From Gaeumannomyces sp. JS-464 (lineage: Eukaryota > Ascomycota > Sordariomycetes > Magnaporthales > Magnaporthaceae), in assembly GCA_002197995.1 (NCBI GenBank), contig NGZR01000003.1:992001-1056000 (forward strand): a stretch of 64,000 bases of DNA. Reading direction: 5' to 3'. Under the pieces are notes generated by a model, which was not told where the DNA came from, did not search any database, and saw only the letters and a program-made list of their open reading frames with translations. A program made the position numbers and the translations under genes. This document shows, one piece after another, positions 1 through 11,987 of the stretch. Within the stretch, counting starts at the first letter, position 1; every line of letters starts with the position of its first letter.

Positions 1-238
1 CTCGCCATTGTCGTGATCCCGCCGCCGTTGCCACCACAAGAAAAAAAACCATAAATTCTACCCCACATAACGGCCCCAATTCTCGATAGCCCAGATCGAC
101 CAGCTGAGATCCTGGGGAATCCCTCACCGGCTCTCGAATCCCTCGCCGATTGATTTCTGAAACAACCACGGGCAGGTTGGCCCTTCGCACCACACACCAC
201 ACCGCCCGCTGTCTCGGTATCCAAGACTTGCCGCAAAT

Positions 239-1306
239 ATGCCGCGCAAGTCGGCTCCGAGCAAGATGAAGAAGGCCTCGTCCGAGGGCCACGGCCCAGC
301 CGGCCCGACCTCACCGCCCCAGACCCCAAGGTCCTCCTCTCCACCGTCCAAAGTGAACGGCGGCCGGGCCAAGGGGGTCTCGCCCGGCGCCCAGAAGCAC
401 CAGGAAAAGCGGGGGCAGCTGGCCTCTCAGCACCGCTTCAGCACCCACCCCGCTGCAGGGAATGGGTTTTCCTTCAGCGACTATCATCCCGACTCGTTCC
501 GTCGCGAGCAGCTGTCGCCCCGCTCCTCCGCCTCGTCTTCCGATGATGATTCCGACGACGAGTCGTCGAGCAGCGACAGCCCACCTCGCTCTCATAGCTC
601 CACCGAGTCAATCAAGCCCAGCGCTCGGTCGCCGCGCCAGAAGATCCCCGTCCAAGACGACGCCCGCCGTCGAGCCCGGCCGATGCGCCCGCCGCGCCCG
701 CCACCGACCGCCGCAAAGGCTCCCTTCGTTGCCACGCGCATCATAGTCGAGGCGACCTTTGAGGTGTACGAGCTCGACGGCAGCGACGATGAGCAGTATG
801 CGATCATCCAACCCGACGTGATAGAGTACGCCGAGTCCGAGCGCAGTCGGTCACGCTCTCGGCCAAGGCAAGACCATGTCGACCGCAAGATTGCGTCCGA
901 CTTCCGCGCCCTTGTCTTCTCATCGTCGTCCGAGGACGAGGACGAGGACGAGTACATGAAGCACGTCCAGAGGATGCGCGAAGAGAAGAGACGCAAGCGC
1001 ATGAGCTCTGGCAGCATCGGCAAGCGCACCATCAGCGAGCGCGGCAGCGACAGTGACCGCGAGGACCTCCTGTTCCAGGGGTACATCAATGCCGCCGGCC
1101 AGCAGGAGTCCGGCGAGATGCGCCGCATGCGCAGGAAGCTGGGCAACCGCCACAGCCTGCATTTCCAAGACCCACCGCCGCCCAGGATCGACGAACTGGA
1201 AGAGCCCGACTCGAGCGAGGAGATCCTTGATCTCGATGACAGCGAGCTTCTTGCGCGAGAGCTGCCCTTTTACGACTACGTTAGCATGGAGATCGACTCG
1301 TCCTAG
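239..1306 (+). CDS. Conserved fungal serine-rich protein, unknown function
   Basis: Single uninterrupted reading frame of 355 codons plus stop, starting at the first ATG after a leader without competing long frames. The N-terminal half is disordered, rich in Ser, Pro, Lys and Arg, with an acidic Ser/Asp stretch near residues 100-115. A second acidic run (EDEDEDE) near residue 235 is followed by a strongly basic helix (REEKRRKRM). The C-terminal third carries the best defined segment: a GKRTISERGSDSD motif, an RRMRRKLGNR stretch, then DPPPPRIDELEEP and an acidic tail. From memory, this arrangement (KRTISE, a basic R-R-K block, then PPRIxELEEP) recurs in hypothetical proteins of many filamentous ascomycetes, so I take it as a real conserved gene. 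No enzyme motif, signal peptide or membrane segment is visible. A nuclear location is an inference from the basic clusters. Confidence 0.8.
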   Translation: MPRKSAPSKMKKASSEGHGPAGPTSPPQTPRSSSPPSKVNGGRAKGVSPGAQKHQEKRGQLASQHRFSTHPAAGNGFSFSDYHPDSFRREQLSPRSSASSSDDDSDDESSSSDSPPRSHSSTESIKPSARSPRQKIPVQDDARRRARPMRPPRPPPTAAKAPFVATRIIVEATFEVYELDGSDDEQYAIIQPDVIEYAESERSRSRSRPRQDHVDRKIASDFRALVFSSSSEDEDEDEYMKHVQRMREEKRRKRMSSGSIGKRTISERGSDSDREDLLFQGYINAAGQQESGEMRRMRRKLGNRHSLHFQDPPPPRIDELEEPDSSEEILDLDDSELLARELPFYDYVSMEIDSS

Positions 1307-3091
1307 TCTGTGTCCTCGTCAGACACAGAAACACCCGCCTCGGCCCTTCTCCGTGACCCTTTGTTACGACGAGCGACCTTTGCGACGAGACGTGAGACGG
1401 AAAATGTCGACCACGCGCCACTTCCTGCCCAGAATTGATGGGTGGCGGATTCTACCGCATATTAAATACGTTATGCATGGTGTTTGCAATCTGGATCCAG
1501 GAGGAGCACTCCAAATGGTTTCCGTTGCATCGCTTGCCCACTTTTACCTTGTCCGCCGCAGGACGAAGGGTTTCTGCTGCTCTATCTCTGCCTCCTTTTC
1601 ACTGCTCCCATATTTGCTAAAATCAATGGATTCGGCATGATTTACGATTTTACGACAGAACATATGAAACCATTGTTGAAAATAAGACTCCTTGAAGACA
1701 GGCACAAAGGCATAGAAGGCTTTCCAGCCGTGGCTCCTTGTATCTTGCTGACTCTCGTTTCCACTATTTATGTTCTCATTCCCATGTTTGCTTTTGTATG
1801 ATCTTTGTTTTTTTCGAGCATGTATTCACAATCCTACTGTGATTTACCACCAATGTATTGACTCTGCCGGGGTCGAGAAAAACAAACGGGTCATCTCGTC
1901 GCCTTCTTGGCCCTTTGTGAGCATCGGGCGGGCAACGCACATTGGGGCATGGGAGATAGACAAAAAGGGCCTTTGTCTGCGGGATTGGTATTGTTGTACT
2001 GGACAGGTCAGCTAGCACGGTCCGCTTTGACAACATGGCTTTCATGATCTTGATTCAGCATTGCGATAATTAGGCCGTTTGCGGTTTTGTAAGTTCTGCA
2101 GCGTTCCCTGGATGCCGAAACATCAACGTATCTTGTATAATTTGTGCCGCGGATTTTTTTTCTTCTCCCTCTTCCTTTCATACTTGGTGCCGTGCCTGCC
2201 AACGTCTTTATCGTTTAGATAGGTCACATGAGATGTGACGCGGAGCATAATGCAAGTACAGGTACCGAGAGGGATCTGTTTGGTCGCTGATATGGTACTT
2301 GACCAGATGCTTCAGCCTTGGCGCAGTGGCTTGTAACAAATGACAGCAGAGTGCAATTGGGTCAAAGCTAAATCACAAAGACAAGCACTGTGAAATAAAT
2401 CCTTGATTCCTCTGAATTTTTTTTCTTCTTGCCTCTTGAGTGTTTGCAGATTTTTTGCAATCCCGTCGATCCGCCTTTCGACTTCTGCACGCCCCAGGCC
2501 GCCGCTGAGGTCGACTTACATAATCATTTTGGTTGGGCCGAAAATCCAACTGCCTGTCACACACAGCGGGCTGGCGTTGCCTTGCCTCTCTGGACCATTA
2601 ACCACCTCAGTTTCGCACCGCATCGGCGAAATCGTCACCACCAACGCCGCCATCTCGATCGTCGCGGCGCCGATTGAAACGTCAGGGGCGGGTTGCATTT
2701 GCCAGATCACAACACCGGCTTGGCGACACGCGTGTTTCTGAGCTCGTCCCCGCGACCGCGACACGCTCCTCGCCCTTCAACCCGCAGCGCACACCAGAGC
2801 CTAGGGGGGCATCCACTGACGTGTGTGCTGGACTGCTCGTCACTTGTATAAGGTCACCGTGAATTGCCCTTCTTTTTTGCCTTGCTTGTTATCGTACCGA
2901 TCTGCCTGCAGACACCTGCCCGGCTAGCCTTTGCTCTCTGCCGGCTTTCAAGCCCGAACGCGACCAAACGGAAGCGATACCAGTCCAAGCCTGCGTCGGC
3001 AACCCCCTACCCTATCCGCGCCGCCGAACTCTTGCGAGAGAACGAGAGGGACAGGAAGCCGACGGGGAAAGCGCGGCCACCGCTCGCAAAA
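1307..3091. other. Intergenic: 3' region of the first gene and 5' leader of TAF12
   Basis: No frame here looks like a protein. 1440-2400 is more AT-rich than its surroundings, as expected for a 3' UTR and terminator. T-rich stretches occur near 2150-2165 and 2418-2430. The TAF12 frame stays open for 76 codons upstream of its first ATG at 3092, but without any ATG. Confidence 0.6.
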
Positions 3092-4684
3092 ATGAACCAA
3101 CATGGCGCCCAGCAGGGCCAGCCGGCGCCCGGCCAGCCACAGAATCCGCCGATGTACCGGCCCGAGCAGATGCTCGCTCTGAACTACCTTAGACAGGAGG
3201 ACAAGGAGAAGTACGAAAAGGGGCTGCGCCAGCTGTGGAACCTATTCGAGTCGGAGCCCGAGGGGTCCCCGAATAAGCTACAAGCCAAGAGGAAGATTCA
3301 GGATTTCGGGTTGATGCTGCACACGAAGCTGCGTAACATCCGGCAACAGCAGGCCGCCCAGGCCCAAGCCCAAGCCCAGGCACAAGCGCAAGCTCAGGGG
3401 CAGAATCCGGGGCAGGCTCAGGCCCAACAGCAGGCTCAGCAGCAGGCCCAACTCCAGGCTCAACAGGCCCAGCTTCAGGCTCAGCAGCAAGCCCAACAGC
3501 AACAGCAGATGCAGAACCGGCAAAACATTCAGGGGCAGCAGGCGCAGTTGCAACAGCAACAGACGTCTCCGAACCAGCAGCGGATCGGTGCCACGCAGGC
3601 GGTGCCCGGTGCCGGCCCTGGAGTCGCTGCATCTGGCCAACAGGGAGCGCCGGCGCAGGCGGCCAATGGCGCCATGCGCATCCCGGACAGTATCATCGCG
3701 CATGTCAACAAGATGTCGTTCCATTGCCACTCCAGCATCATGGAAAAGGGGCCCGAATTTGTGAACAAGTGGCGGCAGGACATGAAAAAGAAATACGCGA
3801 ACGCGCTATGGCAGATGGAGCAGGCAAATCTGACGCTCAAGAAGATCGATCAGACCATCAAGGACCGCAAAGAGAAGAACAACCCGCTGTCCCCCGATGA
3901 GACGAAGCTCTTCGCTGAGCGTAGGGCAAAGTCTGAAGCCGCTTATCAAGAGGCCAGCAGATATGTGCAGACCTTCAGGAGACAGCAGGAGATGTTTGAG
4001 CAACAGCAGCGGGCAGCCGCCGGCCAGCAGGCCGCTCCCGGTGCGGGGGCGAATCCGGGTGCTGCTGGCGCTCCCGCCAGGATGCCACAGGGGCAGGGGG
4101 CCGCAGGGCAGCAGCCGGGACAAGCTGTGACGATGCAGAACGTCCAGGCCAACATCAATGGCGCCTTCGAGGCGGCCAAGAACCAGCAGATGACGGGCAT
4201 GGCACGGGGCGGTCTGCCCGGAGGCGTCGGCGCCCAGGGCCCCCAGCCGCCTGTGCCCCAGCCGCAGCAACAGCAGCAGCAACAACAACAGCCCCAGCAA
4301 CAGCCGCCCCAAGCTCACCCGCCGCTCAACTCGGCCGCGCCTGCTGGCTCACCGATGGCTCAGGCGCCACCGCTGCTACCTGGCCAGCAGCATATCAAGC
4401 TGGAGCCCGGGATCCAGCAACAGCATCCACAGCCCCACCCGCCACCCGTCAACACGGCGCTCGCGGCTGCCGCAGCGGCGCAGGGCATCCCGTCATCGGC
4501 TGGCACGCCCACGCAAAACCAGACCCGTGGTCTCCACACGCCCCAGTCCGCAACTCCCACCACCGCCCAGCCGCCACGGCCACTTACCCACGCAGCTGCC
4601 GTTAACCTTGCCAGTCGCCATAGTTCTTCAACATCGGTTCCGACCTTGACGCCGCAGCAGCAGCAACAGCAACAGCAGCAACAG

Positions 4685-4716
<32 letters not shown>

Positions 4717-5591
4717 ACAGCAAGCACAGCAGCAAGCACAGCAGCAGCAGGCACAGCAACAGCATCAACAACAGCAGATCCAGCAACAGGCAGCCGTCGG
4801 CGCCAACGGTATCGGAACCCCAAACACGTCCAGCGCCGGCGGCGTCATTGGCACTGTGCCTCAGCAACAGCAACCTGCGCCGCACCAGCCGCAGCAGAAC
4901 GGCGCAGGTCACCCTCACGCGCACCCGAGTCACCAACAAGGGCCGCCGCCGCACCGGCACCCGATCGCGAAGCAGCTTCCCGAAAAGCTACAGCAGACGC
5001 CGCAGGCCGTTGCCATGACTGGTGGACTGGGACCCGGTCGACCGACCATGACAGGTGGAGGCGCTATCCCCGGCGGTGTGCTCAATCAGCCAGTCCTAGC
5101 CAAGCATCAGCCCGGAACAATAGTGTCCGAGGCAGATGGGGACCGTGTGTTGAGCAAGAAGAAGCTCGACGAACTCGTGAGGCAGGTTTGTGGCGGCACT
5201 GCGGAGAGCTTGGATGGCAATATCCTGACTCCCGAGGTCGAAGAGGTTAGTTCACGTTTGACTGTCCGCTGACTCTGAGTTGCACCGCGCTTCTATGTAC
5301 ATTTGGCTAACCGATGCGATGCGGCTCTGTCAGTCTGTCCTTAACCTGGCCGACTCATTTGTCGACCACGTGCTTCACACTGCCTGCCGCAACGCCAAGG
5401 AGCGTGGGTCCAAGGTGCTCGAGATCCGCGACATTCAGCTCGTGCTAGAGCGCACTTACAACATCCGCATTCCCGGCTACTCGGCTGACGAGCTGCGCAC
5501 CGTGCGCAAGGTCCAGCCGTCCGCCGCCTGGATTTCAAAAATGAGCGCCGTACAGGCCGCCAAGGTGATGCCCGGGAAGGACGGTATGTGA
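3092..5591 (+). CDS. TAF12: TFIID/SAGA subunit TAF12 (histone-fold, glutamine-rich)
   Basis: Two exons, 3092-5245 and 5334-5591, joined in phase 0 across an 88-nt intron (donor GTTAGT, branch GCTAAC, acceptor CAG), giving 803 residues. TAF12 is a histone-fold subunit of general transcription factor TFIID and of the SAGA coactivator, pairing with TAF4 or Ada1. The fold is C-terminal: it starts at [11 protein letters not shown], runs through LTPEVEE, crosses the intron into [13 protein letters not shown], and ends with [20 protein letters not shown], the diagnostic TAF12 helix. The rest is low-complexity: a QAQAQA block near residue 90, a Q run of 23 near residue 522, and Pro/Gln/Ala linkers. 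A conserved fungal block ([20 protein letters not shown]) lies near residue 215. The start is the first in-frame ATG. The protein is longer than yeast Taf12, mostly by Q-rich expansion. Confidence 0.93.
4655..4723 (+). repeat. CAG/CAA tract encoding 23 glutamines in TAF12
   Basis: Mixed CAG and CAA codons for 23 consecutive glutamines, followed by further QA- and QH-rich sequence to about 4790. The codon mixture makes it less slippage-prone than a pure CAG repeat. Confidence 0.95.
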
Positions 5592-7445
5592 TGGGCCATT
5601 GTCGAGGCCGGCCTCAGACGACCCCGGCAGGATGAACCGACTCGGGCTGAAACCTTAAGGTCCAACTTCCTTTCCTTGCATATTTTGGCCACTACCCCAT
5701 CTATCCTACCTGCCTATTCAGCTGCACCTTTTTTTTTTTTTTTGTTCCTCTCGTTCTCAAGATCTCAGAAGCCTTCCACACATGATACCGAGGTGAACCG
5801 GCGTTTGGGCTACGATGGTTACGGAAAGTTGAAGGATCAAAATCAGGGCAGGCCTTCTCTTTCCTTGTTCATTATTTCTTACTTGATGCTTGTCCGCACG
5901 CGGGAGAAAATGGTAATGGTGGTCTGGATCATTAGTCTCAGGTTGTTCATTTTGTGTGCCTCCAGCGAAAGAAGCGCTGGGATTTGGCGTGGCATCTTTA
6001 TAGAGATGTACCTTTTTGGTGCCTGTGTAATACATAGTCAGCGAGAGAGTTCTCGAGACAGTTGCATGGGCGCATGTGGATGTGTCTTTGTCTCGTCAGC
6101 CACTTTTCGTATGACAGTAGGCGGTTCGCTGCTCTTCCATGGTCCTAAAGAGTGGGCCCGCGATTTTCAAGAACAACGAAGGACGTGGGCGTTTCTGGGT
6201 TAGACAAGTGCCGATGTATGTAGTTCCCGACGTTCCGCCAGGGCGGCGTTGGTCGGGGTATTTAGGAGTCTAGAAACGCCAGAGAGGTGACGGGACTGAA
6301 TGTGGAGGGGAGTACCTGCGCTAGCAGCACACGGGCTTGGGGCCTTGCAAGAGATGCATATTCAAATCTGAAGTCGTTGCTATTGGATGCGGCTCCGAAT
6401 GGCGATTCCGATTTTGGGGCAATATCACCCCTCCTTAGGATGTCTGGTGTGGCTCAGCATGCATTGGCGCCTGCCGCGCTATTGGGCTGGCTCGTCGACG
6501 ACAATGTGCCACCTCCCACCTGCACTACCGCTAGAACAGCAAGATGAAAAAGCAAGAGCACAGAAACCGAATAAGTTGCGAAGGAAAAAAAAAAAAACCG
6601 GAAAAAAAAACCAGGAAAGGTCGAAGGAAGGAAATGCGGCGACAGGGGTACCGTCTTTGTGGTTGTGGATGAGGCTGGCTGCTGAGCCGCCGCACTCGGC
6701 GTCTGGCTTTCTAACCATTAGAGTCCACCAGCGTCCATTCCATCAGCCAGCCCGCCAGGCAGCATCAACAACGTCACGTAGTTGTGCGTGCTGTGGGTCC
6801 GCCAAGCACTTGTCGGCAGATTCCATGTATCTAATACCGTTGGTTGCAGTGCGTTGCCCACGCTAGCCGGGGTACACACCGTGAGGCGAGGTACCTCAAG
6901 CGTCTCCACTACTCGACAGCTCACTGGCCCGGCTGGCCCACGCCCTGACCACGTCCCACGTCCAAAAGCGAGTCGCCTCTCCAATCTCCCAAAAGCTGGG
7001 TGCGTCTGGCAATCTTTGTGAGCTCCCAAAGAAACGAAAGCCCAACAACGAAACCAAGCAGCCCATCCTTCGACACGCCTGCAGCCCTCAACGCCATCAA
7101 AAACCACCGCCGGACCGTCGACGTTGTTCTCCCAGAGCCGCCTGCATCGAGGAAGCGGCGCCAGCATCGTCCCGGACCCCGTTTGCTGAAACTCCAGAAC
7201 CCAGTTTTTCCCGACTTTGCGTTGGGTGGCCACGAAATCCCCTGCCGTAATCACGAGCGCGCTTCCGCAAGAGAGTTTAGGCGCCTGCAAAACCCACAAC
7301 CTCACTCGCCCTCCGACGGACGGCCTTTCCCCGCACCGCAGCAACGCCGGCCACGCAACGCCCTGCCCGTGATTTCCCCGGTCAGATTCCTGATTTGTTT
7401 CAGAAACACACACGCAACACAGACACACACAAACACACGCAAGCC
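5592..7445. other. Intergenic between TAF12 and RPN3
   Basis: No convincing coding region. It holds a T15 run at 5729-5743 downstream of TAF12 and A-rich stretches near 6586-6609. A CA-rich stretch lies at about 7405-7440, directly before the RPN3 start codon. Long minus-strand open frames at 6718-7533 have no family-like content. Confidence 0.6.
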
Positions 7446-9391
7446 ATGCCTGGCAAAACCCCCAACGGGAAGGAGCCCGTCGAGAGCGAGAGCCGGAATA
7501 ACCAAGATGTCGACATGAAGGACGAGTCATCACGAAAGACCAAAGGCAAGAAGCTCAAGGAGGGAGACGAAGAGATGACCGTCGTCGTCCCGCCGTCCAA
7601 GTCTCCCAAGCAGTCCTCACCATCCGGCAACGCCGACGAGGATGTTGTCATGGACGACTCGGCCAAGGCCGACGATAGCGGCGACGTCAAGTCTGATCCC
7701 GTCGCAGGTAAGTCGTCATGTCACGCGCACTGTTCATAGCACCACCTTCGCCCGCCGTCATCATCCCCATCACCATACCATAGTCGCTATTTATACTTAT
7801 CTTAATCTTGGCCTGCACGATGCTGACGACGACGAGCACAGATATCAAGAGCAATTTCGCGCTGCTTGACAAGGCCGTCACCCATTTCGATGCCCGATTC
7901 TCCCTGCGCGCTCTGCGCTCCATCTCGTCCCTTCGCAAACGCTTGACTTCTGACATCATCGCCCAAGCCATTGTTGAGACTTTCCCGGCCACGGTTATCT
8001 CTGGCAATGCCGCCAAGCAGCTCCTGTTGAGCATCGGGAAGGAGGGTCTGCAGCTCAGGCGTCAACCGGGTTCCGAGATGGAGATCGATGGCGAGACACG
8101 AAGCCAGGCAAAGAGTAATGCGTCCAAGAAGGAGGTCAAGGAGATCATCCCGGAGATCGACATCTTCATTGGCATCCTGATCCAGGTCTTCCTCTACGAC
8201 TCGAAGCAGTTCCAGCGCGGAGCCGAGTTCTCGCAGTACCTGTGCGATCGCATCCACTCACTCAACCGCCGCACCCTCGACTCGTTGTCTGCCAAGGTCT
8301 ACTTTTACTACTCGCTCTTCTTCGAGCGCCTCGCGCCACTCCCTCCCTCGCCGCAGTCGCCCATCGTCTCCATTCGCCCTACTCTGCTCGCTGCTCTCAG
8401 AACTGCGGTCCTGCGAAAGGACATCGATACGCAGGCTTCTGTCATCGTGCTCTTGCTCCGGAACTACCTCCTGACGTCGCACATCTCCCAAGCCGACCTC
8501 TTGGTTTCACACACCCAGTTTCCCGAGAATGCCGCCAACAACCAGGTCGCCCGTTACCTTTACTACCTGGGGCGTATCCGCGCCATTCAGCTGCGATACA
8601 CGGAGGCGCACGAGCACCTGACAGCGGCGACGCGCAAGGCTCCGAGCTCCCACTGCGCTGTGGGATTCTCGCAGACGGCTACCAAGCTCCTGCTGGTGGT
8701 TGAGCTACTCATGGGTGACATTCCGGACCGCGCCACCTTCCGGCAGCCAACTCTGGAGCAGGCGCTGCACCCGTACTTTTTGCTTGTGCAAGCGGTTCGT
8801 GTGGGGAACCTCGAGGACTTCGAAACGCTGATTGCCGACAACGCCGACGTCTTCCGTAAGGACGGTACATACACGTTGATCCTCCGGCTGCGTCAGAACG
8901 TCATCCGAACGGGCATCCGCATGATGTCGCTGTCGTACAGCCGCATCTCCCTTCGCGACATTTGCATCCGGCTCCATCTTGGGAGCGAGGAGTCGGCTGA
9001 GTACATCGTTGCGAAGGCCATCAGGGACGGTGTGATTGAGGCCACGCTGGACCGTGAGCGTGGCTTCATGAGGAGCAAGGAGATTGGCGATGTTTACGCC
9101 ACACGGGAACCCGGCGAGGCCTTCCACGACCGTATCAGGGCCTGCCTGGCCCTTCATGACGAGAGCGTTAAGGTATGCTGACCATCACCTCCCAACCGAC
9201 TCCTTTTATCTGTCAAGTACACGAACTAACCTCGGATGTCCCGACAGGCAATGCGGTTCCCCATGAATCAACACCGCCTTGAGCTCAAGAATGCACAGGA
9301 AGCTCGCGAGCGGGAGCGGGAGATGGCCAAGGAGATCCAAGAAGGCGACCTTGACGAAGACGACCTCGGAGGGGAGTACGAGGGCATGTAA
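7446..9391 (+). CDS. RPN3: 26S proteasome regulatory subunit Rpn3 (PSMD3)
   Basis: Three exons, 7446-7707, 7842-9172 and 9248-9391, with introns starting GTAAGT and GTATGC and a total of 578 residues. Rpn3 is a PCI-domain scaffold subunit of the proteasome lid. The N-terminus is disordered and charged, with DVDMKDESS and VVMDDSAKADD repeats. The conserved helical body begins right after intron 1 (DIKSNFALLDKAVTHFDARF). It continues through an α-solenoid (VARYLYYLGRIRAIQL, YTEAHEHLTAATRKAP) to the PCI winged helix (LRQNVIRTGIRMMSLSYSRI, SLRDICIRLHLGS, AEYIVAKAIRDGVIEATLD). The tail AMRFPMNQHRLELKNAQEAR is typical of Rpn3. Length is a little above the yeast protein because of the N-terminal extension. 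Frames and phases agree at both junctions. Confidence 0.95.
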
Positions 9392-11987
9392 TATCTCTTG
9401 TTTCCATGATTTTGCTGTGCGAAACCTTTTCTCCCGTGTATTGTTATCATATCATCGCCCTGGTCCCCTTATGCTTAGTGTCGTCGAGCCTTGGCCACGA
9501 GGAGGAGCATGTGGGCCTTTGAGGTTCTCAGGTCCCTCGCACGTCCGCATTGGCCGGGGCACATGGGGCAAGGGGCACCAGTAATGGAGATGGGGTAAGC
9601 TTCTTGGAAGTAAGATAATGCGGGGCGCCTTTTTATTCTCTTTGCTCTTTGGCGGATAGAGAAGGGCATCTAGGGAAGGGTGGTATGGAGTCTTTCCTTC
9701 TGCATGGCATCTCCGCACGGTTTCACTGCGCTTAAATGGTCTGTCAGCCTTGCTGGCCAGCGTTCATCGCCCGGTTTCTTCTGTTTGACTCCTCTGAAGG
9801 CAAGGCGGGTTGGACGGGCCTCATTCTGCCTCGAACTCAAGCTGATGGGGCTTCAGGCATTGCCGCTTCCTTTCTTGGCGTTGATTGAGGGAGATGGCCT
9901 CGGTTGAAAGCGGTTCGCTCACGTCAGCGCTCATACTCTACAAGCACGCTCACAAAAACGCAACATTGTACTATAGGTGCTTAGGTAGCCCCCAGAGCGA
10001 GATGGTAAAGAATTTTGCCTCACTTCCATCATTTGCCTTCCTGAGACGCGAACTCCGCCACGTGAAGGAAGCTCCAACGTCAACGCCTTCCCGGATGCAC
10101 ATGGTGCATCTGTGAGGGCGGGATGGCACATAAGCTTTTCTAGTCCGCCGAGACGTCATCGGCAGAACCAGGCACATGCAGTCCCGTCAGGCAGTTTAAC
10201 ATGTAGGGAACACAAGGTTGCAGCCGCCACGTGCTGAAGCGGGCCGCCGCAAGTATGTAAGGACTGGACGCCCCAGTCGCGGCCGTGAAACAACGACAAC
10301 CCAGGCAAAACGGGAGAGACGGATCGCTAACGTCTGGTGCTTCCATAAAAATACCGTCGCTGGGATTCAAACATCCTGGGCGCCGCCACACAAAGTATCC
10401 CAGAACGGGGGAGCAAACCAAACGAAACGAAAGCGCTTTTTGTTCCGCTGACCACTTGTGTCTCTCCAATGGGCAAGAGGAGCGCAGGCCCGCTCGCTTG
10501 AGGCAGAGGCTAGATCAAGGCCGCGCGTTTAATAATACGGTTCTTGGCGGCGGTGATGGCCCACATCGCTGATGGCTGAGGAGTTGGGGCCGGAGTTAGG
10601 AGCAGCCGCCTGGACCACGACGAGCATTCGGCGGGGAAGAGAAGAGCGAACGAACTCAATGCCACGCATTGTATCAGAGAGATGGCCGTTGCTACATCGT
10701 CGAGGACTGGGATCGGTAGGTGAAACGTCATGTCAGGCGCAGGCACGGACGGTCGTCCAGACTGCCGTTGGCGCTGCGCTGGCGAGCGGGTGGACTCGAA
10801 ACCGTTTCACGTCATTGGCCGGCGGCCCGGGAAGCCTGGTTTTTGGCTTTCGCTGCCCATGGTGACGGGCTTTTTTGTATTTTGGTCGCCAGCTTCCTGA
10901 TTGAGCCGCCCAAAGGCGGAGACCCTGCAGCAAGAGCAAAGTGAGCAATGCTGCACGCCAATCCCGCGTCCCGCACTGGGGGAAAGAAGTGGGGCTGAGC
11001 TGGAGTCCAGCTGGGACAAAAACGGGCTCCTCTCTCGCAGGGCAAAGCAGCCAGCGGAGCCAGGTGGCCGCCAATTGCCCGGACAACCCAGCCCCCTGGT
11101 TATTTACTTTGGGCAGGGCGACTTACAAGACCGTCCAGCTCTGAGAAAAATGGGAAGGCGGGAACACATCTCCCCATCGTCTCACTCGCTCCCAGCCACG
11201 CCAAAACCAAACTTTGCAAGAAAACGTGTAGTGTCACGCTCTAGACGGTCGCGGATTCTGCAAAAAAGGGAAACCATTTTGAAAGTTTGCAAGTCTTCCA
11301 AGCAAGCAGCACACTCTCTCTGCCCGCCCATTCCACCCCAATCCCCCACAGTCGAGTCTCACGAGCTCCGTTTAGCAGCCTGCGTTTGATTAGCCTTTGG
11401 GGATCTGACGTTCTCCGCGAACATTCCTCCTCGTCTTTAGGTTCGTTGCCAACTAGCGACCGGACCTTTTCTTAGCTCCCGACCGAACACACCTTCGCTC
11501 GACAAGAGTCACCAAGACACACCAAAGACAGAGGCCCCCTCCCTCCGCGTTCGAGTCGGTGTCGTTGTCGTCGTCGCCGTCCTCCTCACCGTCGCTGTCA
11601 CAGGGCCGGGACCAAGCGACATTCCAGAGCCGGGGTTTTTGGCTCGCGCCTGCTCGTCACCGCTTCTTCGCAGGCCGGAATCTGCACGCCAGCGAGCCTG
11701 CGCATATTTCTCCACCGCGGCACATCCGGCCAAGACAGAAGGACAGGACACCTTCCCCTGGGGCGCTGGTCTGATCTCCCGGCCGCCGAACGGGAAAAAA
11801 AAAAAGGAACCCGCATCCTGATTTCGTCCGAGCCGGCGGTGACTGGCATTCCTGAGCCCGAGTGCTCTCCCGCCGCCCTCCCCAACCGTCGCTCCGCTCT
11901 GGGAGGACGGTCCTGGGCTCAGCAGGGTCACTGTTAAAGCAAAGGCCCTGAAGCAGCGGCGCGGCGAGACACACAGAATCAGACAAG
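9392..11987. other. Long intergenic stretch upstream of FIG1
   Basis: About 2.6 kb without a credible gene on either strand. The 11,300-11,980 part is C/T-rich with CCTCC-type repeats and is probably the promoter and 5' leader of FIG1. TGAAAC-type heptamers occur at 10286 and 10721, but such short matches are expected by chance. Confidence 0.5.

Noticed and set aside
6718..7533. 271-codon open frame on the minus strand upstream of RPN3
   Set aside because: Composition is random-like with no family features, it overlaps the RPN3 leader and first exon, and GC-rich sequence opens such frames by chance.
10286..10727. TGAAACA and TGAAACG heptamers upstream of FIG1, like yeast pheromone response elements
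   Set aside because: They lie 1.3-1.7 kb from the start codon, are single and unpaired, and a 6-7 base match is expected by chance in 2.6 kb.
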